Positions 35,480 to 43,172 of a stretch of DNA of 64,000 bases are shown one piece after another. The notes beneath the pieces were generated by a model. That model was not told where the DNA came from. It searched no databases and saw nothing but the letters and a program-made list of their open reading frames with translations. Source of the stretch: Caballeronia glathei (GTDB lineage Bacteria; Pseudomonadota; Gammaproteobacteria; Burkholderiales; Burkholderiaceae); contig NZ_JFHC01000019.1 in the NCBI RefSeq assembly GCF_000698595.1, positions 46,790 through 110,789 on the forward strand. The letters run 5' to 3'. The translations under genes were made by a program, and so were the position numbers. Every line of letters starts with the position of its first letter. The first letter of the stretch is position 1.

Positions 35480-36952
35480 ATGCATCGCCGTCATTTCATC
35501 GCGTCGCTCGGCGCGCTCGCAGCGAGTGCGGCTGCGGCGGGGGTGGCGCCCGCGCTTGCGCAGAGCCTGCCAGGCGCCGGCCAGCGCAATCTCGCGCAAC
35601 GCCTCGCCGCCTACGCAGCGGCCCTGCGCTACGAGGATCTCGACGACACGACCGTCGAACTGGCGAAGACTCATCTGGCAGACGCGCTCGGCTGCGGCGT
35701 GGCCGCTTTCGCTGAGAAGCCGGTCAAGATCGCCCGCACGGTCGCGCTGGCACAGGGAGGCAACGGCACCGCTACCGTGCTGGGCACCCGCCTGCGCACG
35801 TCGCCCGATCTGGCGACGTTTGCGAACGGCGCGGCGATGCGCTACTACGACCTGAACGACGTGTACGCGGGAAAGGAGATCGGGCATCCGAGCGACAACA
35901 TGTCCGCGTGTCTCGCGCAGGCCGAAGCAATGGGCGCGAGCGGGCGCGACCTGATCGTTGCGGTCGTGCTGGCGTACGAGATCGATTGCCGGCTCATGGA
36001 TGCCGCCTCGATCAGCCAGCATGGCTGGGATCATCCGAATTTCAGTCTGCCTGCCGCGGCGCTCGCGGCTGGAAAGCTGATGAAGCTCGACGAGGCGAGA
36101 CTCACGGAGTCGGTCAATCTCGCCATCAACGGACATCTGGCACTGAACCAGACACGCGTGCAGACGATCTCGAACTGGAAGGGACTCGCCGATGCCGACG
36201 CGGCGCGCAACGGCGTGTTCGCTGCGGCTCTGGCCCGCGAAGGGCTGACGGGGCCGTCGCCCATATTCGAAGGCGATGCAGGCTTCTTCAAGCAGGTTTC
36301 CGGACCGTTCACGCTCGACACGAACACCTTCGGCGGACGCGGCCGACCGTTCCGGATCCGCGATTGCTCGGTGAAGTTCTACCCAGCGCAGGCGCTCACG
36401 CAGACGGCGATTGCAGCGGGCATCGACGTCGCGCAGCAGGCGGGCGACATCAGCCGGATCACGGCGGTGGAGATCAGGACATCGCACGAGGGGTACTTTT
36501 CCGCCGGCATGGACGCGGAAAAATGGGCGCCGGAAACGAGCGGAACCGCCGATCACAGCCTGCCCTACGTGACGGCCAAAGCGATGTTCGACCGCGATAT
36601 CGGCGTTGCAAGTTACAGCAACGCAGCGCTGCATGATCCGAAGCTGCGCTCGTTCATGAAGAGAATCCGCGTGATCGACGATCCGGAGATGACGAAGCTG
36701 TATCCGAAGTATTACGCGACCGTGGTGAGCGTGACGCGGGACGATGGACAGGTATTCAGCAAACAGGTCGACGATATTCCCGGGTCCGCCACCCGGCCCA
36801 TGCAGCGCGCGGACTTCGAGAAGAAGTTCAGGAAGAACGTCGAGCCGTTGATCGGCTCGGCATCTGCCGGCGAAGCGCTCGGCGTACTCTGGGATCTGGA
36901 GCGGCGCAATCGGGCGTCGGACGTTTTTTCGCCGCTCGTCATCCGGGGCTGA
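35480..36952 (+). CDS. MmgE/PrpD family protein with Tat-type signal peptide
   Basis: 490 aa from the ATG at 35480 (GAGGAG upstream). Residues 1-28 form an RRHFIASLG signal with an APALAQ cleavage site, consistent with Tat export; the mature part is a full-length MmgE/PrpD fold (LADALGCGVAAF, YYDLNDVY, GHPSDNMS, INGHLALNQTR, KFYPAQALTQTAI). Family members are 2-methylcitrate dehydratase, cis-aconitate decarboxylase and iminodisuccinate epimerase, which are cytoplasmic. An exported version is unusual. Last gene of the CitE/CoA-transferase operon. Confidence 0.85.
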   Translation: MHRRHFIASLGALAASAAAAGVAPALAQSLPGAGQRNLAQRLAAYAAALRYEDLDDTTVELAKTHLADALGCGVAAFAEKPVKIARTVALAQGGNGTATVLGTRLRTSPDLATFANGAAMRYYDLNDVYAGKEIGHPSDNMSACLAQAEAMGASGRDLIVAVVLAYEIDCRLMDAASISQHGWDHPNFSLPAAALAAGKLMKLDEARLTESVNLAINGHLALNQTRVQTISNWKGLADADAARNGVFAAALAREGLTGPSPIFEGDAGFFKQVSGPFTLDTNTFGGRGRPFRIRDCSVKFYPAQALTQTAIAAGIDVAQQAGDISRITAVEIRTSHEGYFSAGMDAEKWAPETSGTADHSLPYVTAKAMFDRDIGVASYSNAALHDPKLRSFMKRIRVIDDPEMTKLYPKYYATVVSVTRDDGQVFSKQVDDIPGSATRPMQRADFEKKFRKNVEPLIGSASAGEALGVLWDLERRNRASDVFSPLVIRG

Positions 36953-37059
36953 ACGCCTGTTGATCGGCTGCGCACGCTGCAGTCGAAGCGGCGGGTTCAG
37001 GCCGCAAACCCGGCCCATACATCGGGCCGAATGTTACCGGCTCATCACCGGTGTCCGCT

Positions 37060-37983
37060 TCAATGGTGCGCGGTCGCGTAACGCAGCAGTTCCGCTGCCG
37101 CGCGCGTTTCGCATCGCTTTTGCTTGGTCAGCCAGCGAACGGCATGATGGACCGCCGCCTTGTCGTGAAGGTCCGTCGCGACGTCGCGTACCACTTCCTC
37201 GCTCGCGACGACTTCGCTAAGCTTTCCGAGCTTTTCCTGGGTCGCGGCCAGATGCTCGATCGCGGCCCGATGATCGGCTTCGAGCACCGGCGCAAAGAAC
37301 TCCAGCAAGTACTTCAGCTTGCTGGCCGCTTCCTCGACGCCGTGGAGCGCCTTGTAGCCGATATGCTTCGTGCGTCCGGCTCGCCTCTCTTTCTTTTTCA
37401 GGTCGGCGTTGGCGAGCGCGACGCGCAACTGCGCGAACTCCTTGAGCGAAGGATTTTCCGCGCGGGATTCGAGGCGGCGCCGCGCGTCCGCCAGTGCGCG
37501 CCGCAGCGTGACGTCCAGTTCGGCTTTGCGTATCGTGGCCCAGCTTTCGGCAGATGCGTAGCCGCGTCGCCCGTCGATGGTTCGCAACAGCGAACCGAGC
37601 GATGCGTTCGGCTTCTTCGCACGCGCGAGGACATCGCACACCACCTCGAGGTTGCGCGGCTTGCCGGCGATGTCGGCGAACTGCTTGAACCGCTTGCTCG
37701 CGGCTTTGGCAGCCTTCATGTCGAGCAGCGGCTCGAAGGCCCACCAAAGTATGCGCAGACGCTGCAAGGCGAGGTGAAGCTGATGAAGCGCTTCCGCGTC
37801 TACGGTGGCCGTCATCTGCTCGGTGCGGCGCAACGCTTCGCTTGCGGCGGGCGCAGTCAGAATGACGAAGGCGTCAGCGACGGGCTGCTGGGCCAGGACG
37901 GCCAGGTCGTCATCCCCGATCATGAGTGTCTGCTTTCGGGATTCGACCGTTGACAGGGTAACTGGACTGATTTGGGCATTCAT
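37060..37983 (-). CDS. CHAD domain protein
   Basis: 307 aa from the ATG at 37983. Almost entirely alpha-helical and rich in conserved basic residues and histidines (EALHQLHLALQRLRILWWAFEP, TKHIGYKALHGVEEAASKLKYLLEFF), the pattern of the CHAD domain that binds polyphosphate. No attached CYTH/ThTPase domain. A close match to the Pho box (38099-38116) lies 116 bp upstream in the right orientation, so PhoB control under phosphate starvation is likely. Role: polyphosphate-granule binding or regulation (inference from the family). Confidence 0.87.
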   Translation of the reverse strand: MNAQISPVTLSTVESRKQTLMIGDDDLAVLAQQPVADAFVILTAPAASEALRRTEQMTATVDAEALHQLHLALQRLRILWWAFEPLLDMKAAKAASKRFKQFADIAGKPRNLEVVCDVLARAKKPNASLGSLLRTIDGRRGYASAESWATIRKAELDVTLRRALADARRRLESRAENPSLKEFAQLRVALANADLKKKERRAGRTKHIGYKALHGVEEAASKLKYLLEFFAPVLEADHRAAIEHLAATQEKLGKLSEVVASEEVVRDVATDLHDKAAVHHAVRWLTKQKRCETRAAAELLRYATAHH

Positions 37984-38098
37984 GTAGAGACGTTCTGTGT
38001 CATCGGTCGGGCGGTCGCGCAAGGCGCTTTTCAGCGCTTAATAACTTCGTCACTATCGATGTGTAAACCGCGTTCCGAGGGGAACATAGGCGTGCTTG

Positions 38099-38116
38099 AT
38101 GACAACCCGATGACAG
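38099..38116 (-). promoter_or_regulatory. Pho box upstream of the CHAD gene
   Basis: On the minus strand it reads CTGTCATCGGGTTGTCAT, matching the E. coli Pho-box consensus CTGTCATAAAGTTGTCAC at 14 of 18 positions, with both TGTCA cores 11 bp apart. Oriented toward the CHAD gene. Confidence 0.65.
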
Positions 38117-38767
38117 CGGACAAGTAAGCACGACACGCTGCGTTGTCCGGACGATTAATCCGGATAATGTGAAATAGCGCAGTGGATTGTTGCCGGCTTG
38201 CGGTGCCGCCGGCTCATGCGCATTTTCATGGCGCGCCACAAATCCTTCATCGATTTGTCATGAGGCGGGCCTGGCTTTTACCCATGAGGCGGCGAGCGGC
38301 TTTTGATGGAGTTGCCCGCGTTCAAGCTCTGGTCTCTCGCGGGCCGTGCGCGTTTCGCTGCGTGAGCCGAATCGATTGCGCCGAAAACGTGCTTGATATG
38401 CGCTGCCTCTGGCATCCGCAGGCCGGCGCGCAGCAGCGCGCCTTTTTCACGCGGACAGGCTTTTCCAGGCACTTTTGCTTTCAGTCAGGCGATCCCAGCT
38501 TCAACACCTCCGTGGTGGCCGGGCGTTTCGTCGCGCACTCGGCCGCCCGTTTGCGGCACGTTGCATTCCTCGCACCATTTTCGGTGACGCCGGCGGCGCC
38601 CGACGAACCGGCACTTTTGCACAGCATCGACGGCAACGGACTCCTTCGAATATTCCTCCTGCGCGAACGACGCATGATCGGTCCGGGCTCAAGCGTTCGC
38701 GTCCGGTCGTGCGGCCTGTCTCGTCTCTTCATCGATTCAGCGGACAGCGGCGAGCGCCCGCCATCCT

Positions 38768-38782
38768 GTTGCGTGACGCAAC
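38768..38782. promoter_or_regulatory. 15-bp perfect palindrome upstream of the PstS-like gene
   Basis: GTTGCGTGACGCAAC: 7-bp arms around one central base, 130 bp before the PstS-like start. It looks like a regulator operator; the regulator is unknown. Confidence 0.4.
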
Positions 38783-38911
38783 GACTTGCGAGCAAATGGA
38801 TATTGGGGAAATGCGTAGCACGATCTAAGATCAGAGACAGTGACTTCGCCGGTGACAGGCCGGGTCGGTTCGCGAACGCGTGCCTGCCGCGCCCTTCAGG
38901 AGATCGCGACG

Positions 38912-39943
38912 ATGAACGGAACGCTGATCAGGTTCAGGAACTCGCTTCGTGTTGCCGTCTTGGGCATGGTGATGTTCCATGCCGTGGCGGCACATGCGGC
39001 CGAGGTCTCCGGCGCCGGCTCGACGTTCGTTTATCCGCTGCTGTTGAAGTGGGCCGCGACCTACTATGTGAAAACAGGGCAGCAGGTGAGCTACCAGCCC
39101 ACCGGCTCAGGTAATGGAGTAAGGCAGATCAAGGCCGCGAGGGTCACGTTCGGCGCGTCCGACATGCCTCTCAAGCCGGACGAGCTTCGCGCGGCGGGAC
39201 TCGTGCAATTTCCGCTGGTGATCGGCGGCGTCGTACCCGTCGTCAATCTTCCGGGCATCACACCCGGGCAGATCCGCCTGAGCGGGCCGCTGCTCGCCGA
39301 TATCTTTCTGGGCAAGGTCGTCAACTGGAATGACCCGGCAATCGCGGCCATCAATCCGGGCATCCGCTTTCCCGATCGAAAGATCGTCGTCGTTCATCGC
39401 GGCGACAGCTCCGGTACGACCTTCAACTGGGTCAGCTACCTGTCGAAGACGAGCAGTGCATGGAACGAAAGCGTCGGCACGGGGACCACCGTCAAGTGGC
39501 CGACGGGCGTCGGCGCGACCGGCAACGACGGTATCGCGACCTACATCAGGAATGTCGAAGGGGCGATCGGCTATGTCGAGCTGACCTATGCGTTGCAGCG
39601 CAATCTGTCGTACGCGGCGGTGCAGAACAGAAGCGGTACCTATGTCCAGCCCTCCCGCGAAAGCTTCAGCGCGGCGGCGAGTGCGGCGGACTGGTCCCAG
39701 CGTCCGGATTTCTACCAGATCGTGACAGACGCTCCCGGCGCAAATGCGTGGCCCATCGCCGGCGTCGTATTCGTGATCCTGCCGCGTGCCGCCAGGGATG
39801 CGGCCAGTGCAAAGGCCGCGCTTGCGTTCTTCAAGTGGGCGCTCAACGAAGGGCAGGCGGATGCGGCAGCGGAACACTACGTTGCGTTGCCCGCCGCTCT
39901 CGTCAAGCAGATCGAGGCTTACTGGAGCGAGAACATCAAGTGA
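38912..39943 (+). CDS. pstS: Phosphate ABC transporter substrate-binding protein, PstS-like
   Basis: 343 aa from the ATG at 38912 (CAGGAG 10 nt upstream). Signal peptide to about 29 (VAAHAAE), then the PstS motifs GAGSTFVYPLLLKW, YQPTGSGNG, FGASDMPL, HRGDSSGTTFNWVSYLS and GYVELTYA. Binds orthophosphate in the periplasm in the classical system. There is no pstC, pstA or pstB beside it, so it either serves a transporter encoded elsewhere or is a stand-alone secreted phosphate-binding protein as known in some proteobacteria. Close phosphate-related neighbours support a Pho role. Confidence 0.88.
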   Translation: MNGTLIRFRNSLRVAVLGMVMFHAVAAHAAEVSGAGSTFVYPLLLKWAATYYVKTGQQVSYQPTGSGNGVRQIKAARVTFGASDMPLKPDELRAAGLVQFPLVIGGVVPVVNLPGITPGQIRLSGPLLADIFLGKVVNWNDPAIAAINPGIRFPDRKIVVVHRGDSSGTTFNWVSYLSKTSSAWNESVGTGTTVKWPTGVGATGNDGIATYIRNVEGAIGYVELTYALQRNLSYAAVQNRSGTYVQPSRESFSAAASAADWSQRPDFYQIVTDAPGANAWPIAGVVFVILPRAARDAASAKAALAFFKWALNEGQADAAAEHYVALPAALVKQIEAYWSENIK

Positions 39944-40037
39944 GCTTCGGATGAAGTCCTGCGCGCTTTAGCGACGCAGGAGATGGTCATCAAGGGCGAT
40001 ATTCTCCGGTTCTTGCCTCGCAGGTTGCGCGCGGCGC

Positions 40038-40844
40038 TTACGGGACGATCGTATGCTTGTAGTCGTGCGCGGTTTCCTTCACGTAAGACCAGTATTCGTC
40101 TTCGTCCGGTTTCAGGCCGAGTTCTCCATTTCGATAGGCGATGGCGAGCGCCAGGTTGGCTTCCGCCAGTTCGGCCTTTCCGGCGAGAACGAGCCAGTGA
40201 AGCGCGCGCGTGTCGTCGCGCCGCACGACGCCGTCCTGCCGGTAGACGTTGGCGAGCTGGAACTGCGCTTGCGGTACGCCCGCATTCGCGGCCCGTTCGA
40301 GCCATTCAAAGGCGGCGCGCGGGTCCGGCGCGACGCCATATCCGTTTCGATAGATGGACGCAAGGTAAAAGGCCGCGTAGCCCGCGGGCGCGTTGTCGGG
40401 ATCCGGAGATTCTTCACCGGTGTTCGCCGCATGACGCGTCGCTGCCGCCGCAGCCTTCAGGAGCCACTCGCGGCTTTCCGTATGATCCACGCCCACGCCG
40501 GGCAGTCCCTTGAGCAATATCTTGCCGAGTTGCAATTGTGCACGCGCGTCGCCGCCGTCAGCAACGCGGCGCAAAAGCGCTACGCCCCGGCGCACGCGTT
40601 GCGGATCGGCATCGGATACGAGAACCTGCGCGAGCGCGAGCCGGGCGGCATCGTTGCCGAATGTCTCCGCGATCCGCAGGCGCCACAGGGCTTGCGCCTG
40701 CCGTGTCGACATCGCCTGCATCCGCCACTCGTCGACGTGCTCACTGCTCGCCTCGCGCATTGCCACGCCGAAGAGCACGAGGGCAGACGCGGCCACGATC
40801 GCGACCGCGACCGAAGCGCCGAGCCATCCGTTACGCGCGCTCAT
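40038..40844 (-). CDS. Sel1-repeat (TPR-like) membrane-anchored protein
   Basis: 268 aa. An N-terminal hydrophobic anchor (about 9-29) precedes four or five Sel1-type helical repeats (ALLRRVADGGDARAQLQLGK; AFEWLERAANAGVPQAQFQL; ALHWLVLAGKAELAEANLAL). Sel1 proteins serve as scaffolds in envelope processes. The start overlaps the stop of the CpdB-type gene (ATGA at 40841-40844), so it is translated with that secreted nucleotidase and may assist it or its export; this is inference. Confidence 0.82.
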   Translation of the reverse strand: MSARNGWLGASVAVAIVAASALVLFGVAMREASSEHVDEWRMQAMSTRQAQALWRLRIAETFGNDAARLALAQVLVSDADPQRVRRGVALLRRVADGGDARAQLQLGKILLKGLPGVGVDHTESREWLLKAAAAATRHAANTGEESPDPDNAPAGYAAFYLASIYRNGYGVAPDPRAAFEWLERAANAGVPQAQFQLANVYRQDGVVRRDDTRALHWLVLAGKAELAEANLALAIAYRNGELGLKPDEDEYWSYVKETAHDYKHTIVP

Positions 40845-42904
40845 TTGCCCAGATCGATGGAGTACAGCGCGAGCCCCTTTCCGGTTCCATCGTCTGCCTG
40901 CACCTGCGAGACATTCATAATGCCTTGCGACTGCGCGAGCGCGACGAGGTTCGGTGCCGACGTGAAGGTGACCGGTCCCTGAGTGGCCGCCTTCGTGAAA
41001 TGCCAGCTCCGGTCGGCCCCGTTGCCTGCGCTCGTCATCGACTTGATGCGCTTGATGTATGCGATCAGCACGTCACGGTTGGCATCCGGCGATGCGTAGA
41101 TCGTCTTGCTGCCGTCGAGACCCGGGAAATTGCCGCCTCCGCTTGCGCGATAGTTGTTCGTCGCGACGATGAATGCCTGGTCGCCGGCAACGGTCACGCC
41201 CTTGTACGAGAGGTTCCTGATCCGGCTTCCCACAGGCTGGGTGACGTCGATTTCGTAGCTGAAGTCCTTCGACGTGATCATGTCGAAGTTGTAGCCCGGA
41301 TAGCTGCTCACGAGGGGCTGCGAACTGGTCTTCGCCGGGTCGACCTGGTTGAAGCGCTGGGCTGCGGTCTCGAGCCACGCTTTCAGATCCGCGCCAGTGA
41401 CCTTCACCGCGTAGACCGTATTCGGATAGAGATACAGGTCAGCTGCGTTGTTGATGGCGACATTGCCTGCGGCGACATCCGTGAAGTCGCTTGCGCCACC
41501 GAAGCCGCTCTTGAATGGCGCGCTTACCGAGAGCACCGGAATGCCCGCGTATTCCGGCAGGTTGGCCGCGACATAGTCCGTCACGTACTGCGCCTGCGCC
41601 TGGTTGACGATCTCAATCGCGGATACGTCCCCCACGTCGGCGAAGTAGCTCGTCATGCGGAAGTCCGTTGTGCCGACGGGCGTCTTCACATAGTTGATGG
41701 TCGCCTGGTGCTCCGACGCGATCGCAGCGGAGATGCCCGGGTCGGCTGCGACGAACGTCTTGTCCGCGTTCTGGATGGGGCGGGCTTCGACCTTCGTGGC
41801 GTTCTTGTCGATGTTCCAGGCGCCCTTGCTGTAAGTGAGCGACAGCGCCACCACACCGAGGTGCTTGCCCCAGAAGTTGGCCATCACGGTCGGCACGCCG
41901 TTGACCGTTCCCTTCACCTTGTCGACGCCCGGCAGGTTGAACTGCGCAACGGTGCTGGCCGGGTCGGGAAAGACCTGATGGGAATGGCCGATCATCAGGA
42001 CGTCGATGCCGGGCACGGTCGAGAGATAGTAGCTGCCGTTCTCCATCGAAGGCGAATAGGGCGACGCATCGAGACCGCCGTGCGACATCGCCACGACGAT
42101 CTGGGCGCCTTCTGCGCGCATTTGCGGCACATATTTCTCGGCGGTCTCCTTGAGCCCCTGAGTGAACACGTTGCCGTCGAGATTGCGCTTGTCCCATGCC
42201 ATGATGGTCGGCGGGGTGAAGCCGATGACGCCCACCTTAACCGGCGCCGTGACCGTCTTGCCGTCGGCGGTCGTCGCGGTCAGATTGCGCGTGATGATGG
42301 TGTAGGGCTTGAAGATCGGCTGGGTCGACCTGGCGCCGAGCACATTGGCGAGTACCAGCGGGAAGGCCGGACCGGCGCAGGTCTGTTGCTGGGCGACAGG
42401 CGGCAGGTTCGGGACGTCGAGCTTCGAGCCGGTGACCTGACCGAGAAACGACAGGCCGTAGTTGAATTCGTGATTGCCGATGGTGCCGGCGTCGTACTTC
42501 AGCGAATTCATCACCTTGTAGACGCCAAGGGTGGTGTTGCAGTCGATCGGTGCGACCTGCGCCTGATAATCGGCGAGGGCCGTGCCCTGAATCGTGTCGC
42601 CGTCATCCAGCAGCATCGTATTCTGGAATTCCTTTCGGCCCGCGGCAATCAGGGTGGCAGTGCGTTCGAGACCGATGGACTTGTCTTCGGCGAGCTTGAA
42701 GTAGTCGTAGCTCAGCACGTTCGTGTGGATGTCCGTGGTTTCCAGCATGGCCAGCGTGGCTTTCGTGCCGTCCGCGATCGCCGGGGCGGGCGTCTCGTCG
42801 CTGCTTCCGCATCCGGAGACGAGGGCGGCCGCGGCCATCGTTCCGAGCAACAAGCGAACCCTGTACGGTGCTGCAGAGAACTGATTCTGAACTGCGCGTG
42901 TCAT
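40841..42904 (-). CDS. cpdB: Bifunctional 2',3'-cyclic-nucleotide 2'-phosphodiesterase/5'-nucleotidase lipoprotein (CpdB family)
   Basis: 687 aa. A lipoprotein signal with lipobox AALVSGC (C32) is followed by a calcineurin-like metallophosphatase domain (TTDIHTN at about 55-61, DDGDTIQGT, GNHEFNYGL, HSH near 306) and a C-terminal 5'-nucleotidase domain (AIEIVNQAQ, YPNTVYAVKVTG). It hydrolyses cyclic nucleotides and nucleotides in the periplasm or at the outer membrane to release phosphate. A weak Pho-box-like site lies at 42982-42999. First gene of a two-gene operon with the Sel1 protein. Confidence 0.9.
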   Translation of the reverse strand: MTRAVQNQFSAAPYRVRLLLGTMAAAALVSGCGSSDETPAPAIADGTKATLAMLETTDIHTNVLSYDYFKLAEDKSIGLERTATLIAAGRKEFQNTMLLDDGDTIQGTALADYQAQVAPIDCNTTLGVYKVMNSLKYDAGTIGNHEFNYGLSFLGQVTGSKLDVPNLPPVAQQQTCAGPAFPLVLANVLGARSTQPIFKPYTIITRNLTATTADGKTVTAPVKVGVIGFTPPTIMAWDKRNLDGNVFTQGLKETAEKYVPQMRAEGAQIVVAMSHGGLDASPYSPSMENGSYYLSTVPGIDVLMIGHSHQVFPDPASTVAQFNLPGVDKVKGTVNGVPTVMANFWGKHLGVVALSLTYSKGAWNIDKNATKVEARPIQNADKTFVAADPGISAAIASEHQATINYVKTPVGTTDFRMTSYFADVGDVSAIEIVNQAQAQYVTDYVAANLPEYAGIPVLSVSAPFKSGFGGASDFTDVAAGNVAINNAADLYLYPNTVYAVKVTGADLKAWLETAAQRFNQVDPAKTSSQPLVSSYPGYNFDMITSKDFSYEIDVTQPVGSRIRNLSYKGVTVAGDQAFIVATNNYRASGGGNFPGLDGSKTIYASPDANRDVLIAYIKRIKSMTSAGNGADRSWHFTKAATQGPVTFTSAPNLVALAQSQGIMNVSQVQADDGTGKGLALYSIDLGK

Positions 42905-42981
42905 CGCCTTCCTCGTGTCTCGACTATTCGTGTTGGCAACATCGATGGATGTTGCAGCGGCACGCAGGATACGAAAGGAAT

Positions 42982-42999
42982 GTGACAGCTCTTTGTACT
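42982..42999 (-). promoter_or_regulatory. Weak Pho-box-like site upstream of the CpdB-type gene
   Basis: On the minus strand AGTACAAAGAGCTGTCAC matches the Pho consensus at 11 of 18 positions; the second half-site CTGTCAC is good and the first poor. It lies 78 bp upstream of the start in the right orientation. Confidence 0.25.
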
Positions 43000-43047
43000 G
43001 TGAACGATGGGGTTATGAAGGATTCGCGAAATCTGTTCCGCTTTATT

Positions 43048-43070
43048 TGAACCCGGCACACGCGGGTTCA
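43048..43070. terminator. Stem-loop downstream of the MHS transporter
   Basis: 8-bp perfect arms (TGAACCCG and its complement) with a 7-nt loop, about 100 bp past the transporter stop. No T-run, so a weak or Rho-assisted terminator. Confidence 0.4.
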
Positions 43071-43172
43071 CGGCACGCGCGTTTTATGACGGAGGACGCT
43101 CGACATCGAGCGCCCCCGCCGGCCGGTCGCGTGATCCCGGGGCGCGCAAGACGCGCCACCCGCTGGACCGCT

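Larger units (their letters stand above)
37984..38911. other. Long intergenic region between CHAD and PstS-like genes
   Basis: 928 bp between divergent genes. It holds the Pho box at 38099-38116, a weaker one on the other strand (38244-38261), twin TCCGGA palindromes near 38147-38165 and a 15-bp palindrome at 38768-38782. Open frames are long only by GC bias and show no family features. Confidence 0.5.

Noticed and set aside
38244..38261. Second Pho-like site on the plus strand
   Set aside because: 12 of 18 matches, but about 650 bp from the nearest plus-strand gene; noted only as part of the spacer.
38838..38856. GTGAC...GTGACAG repeat just before the PstS-like gene as a Pho box
   Set aside because: The half-sites are 12 bp apart instead of 11 and lie in the wrong orientation for pstS.
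38182..39114. 310-codon open frame on the plus strand in the CHAD-PstS spacer
   Set aside because: It runs into the pstS gene in another frame, is Cys/Arg-rich, has no ribosome site and no family features; explained by GC-rich sequence with few stops.
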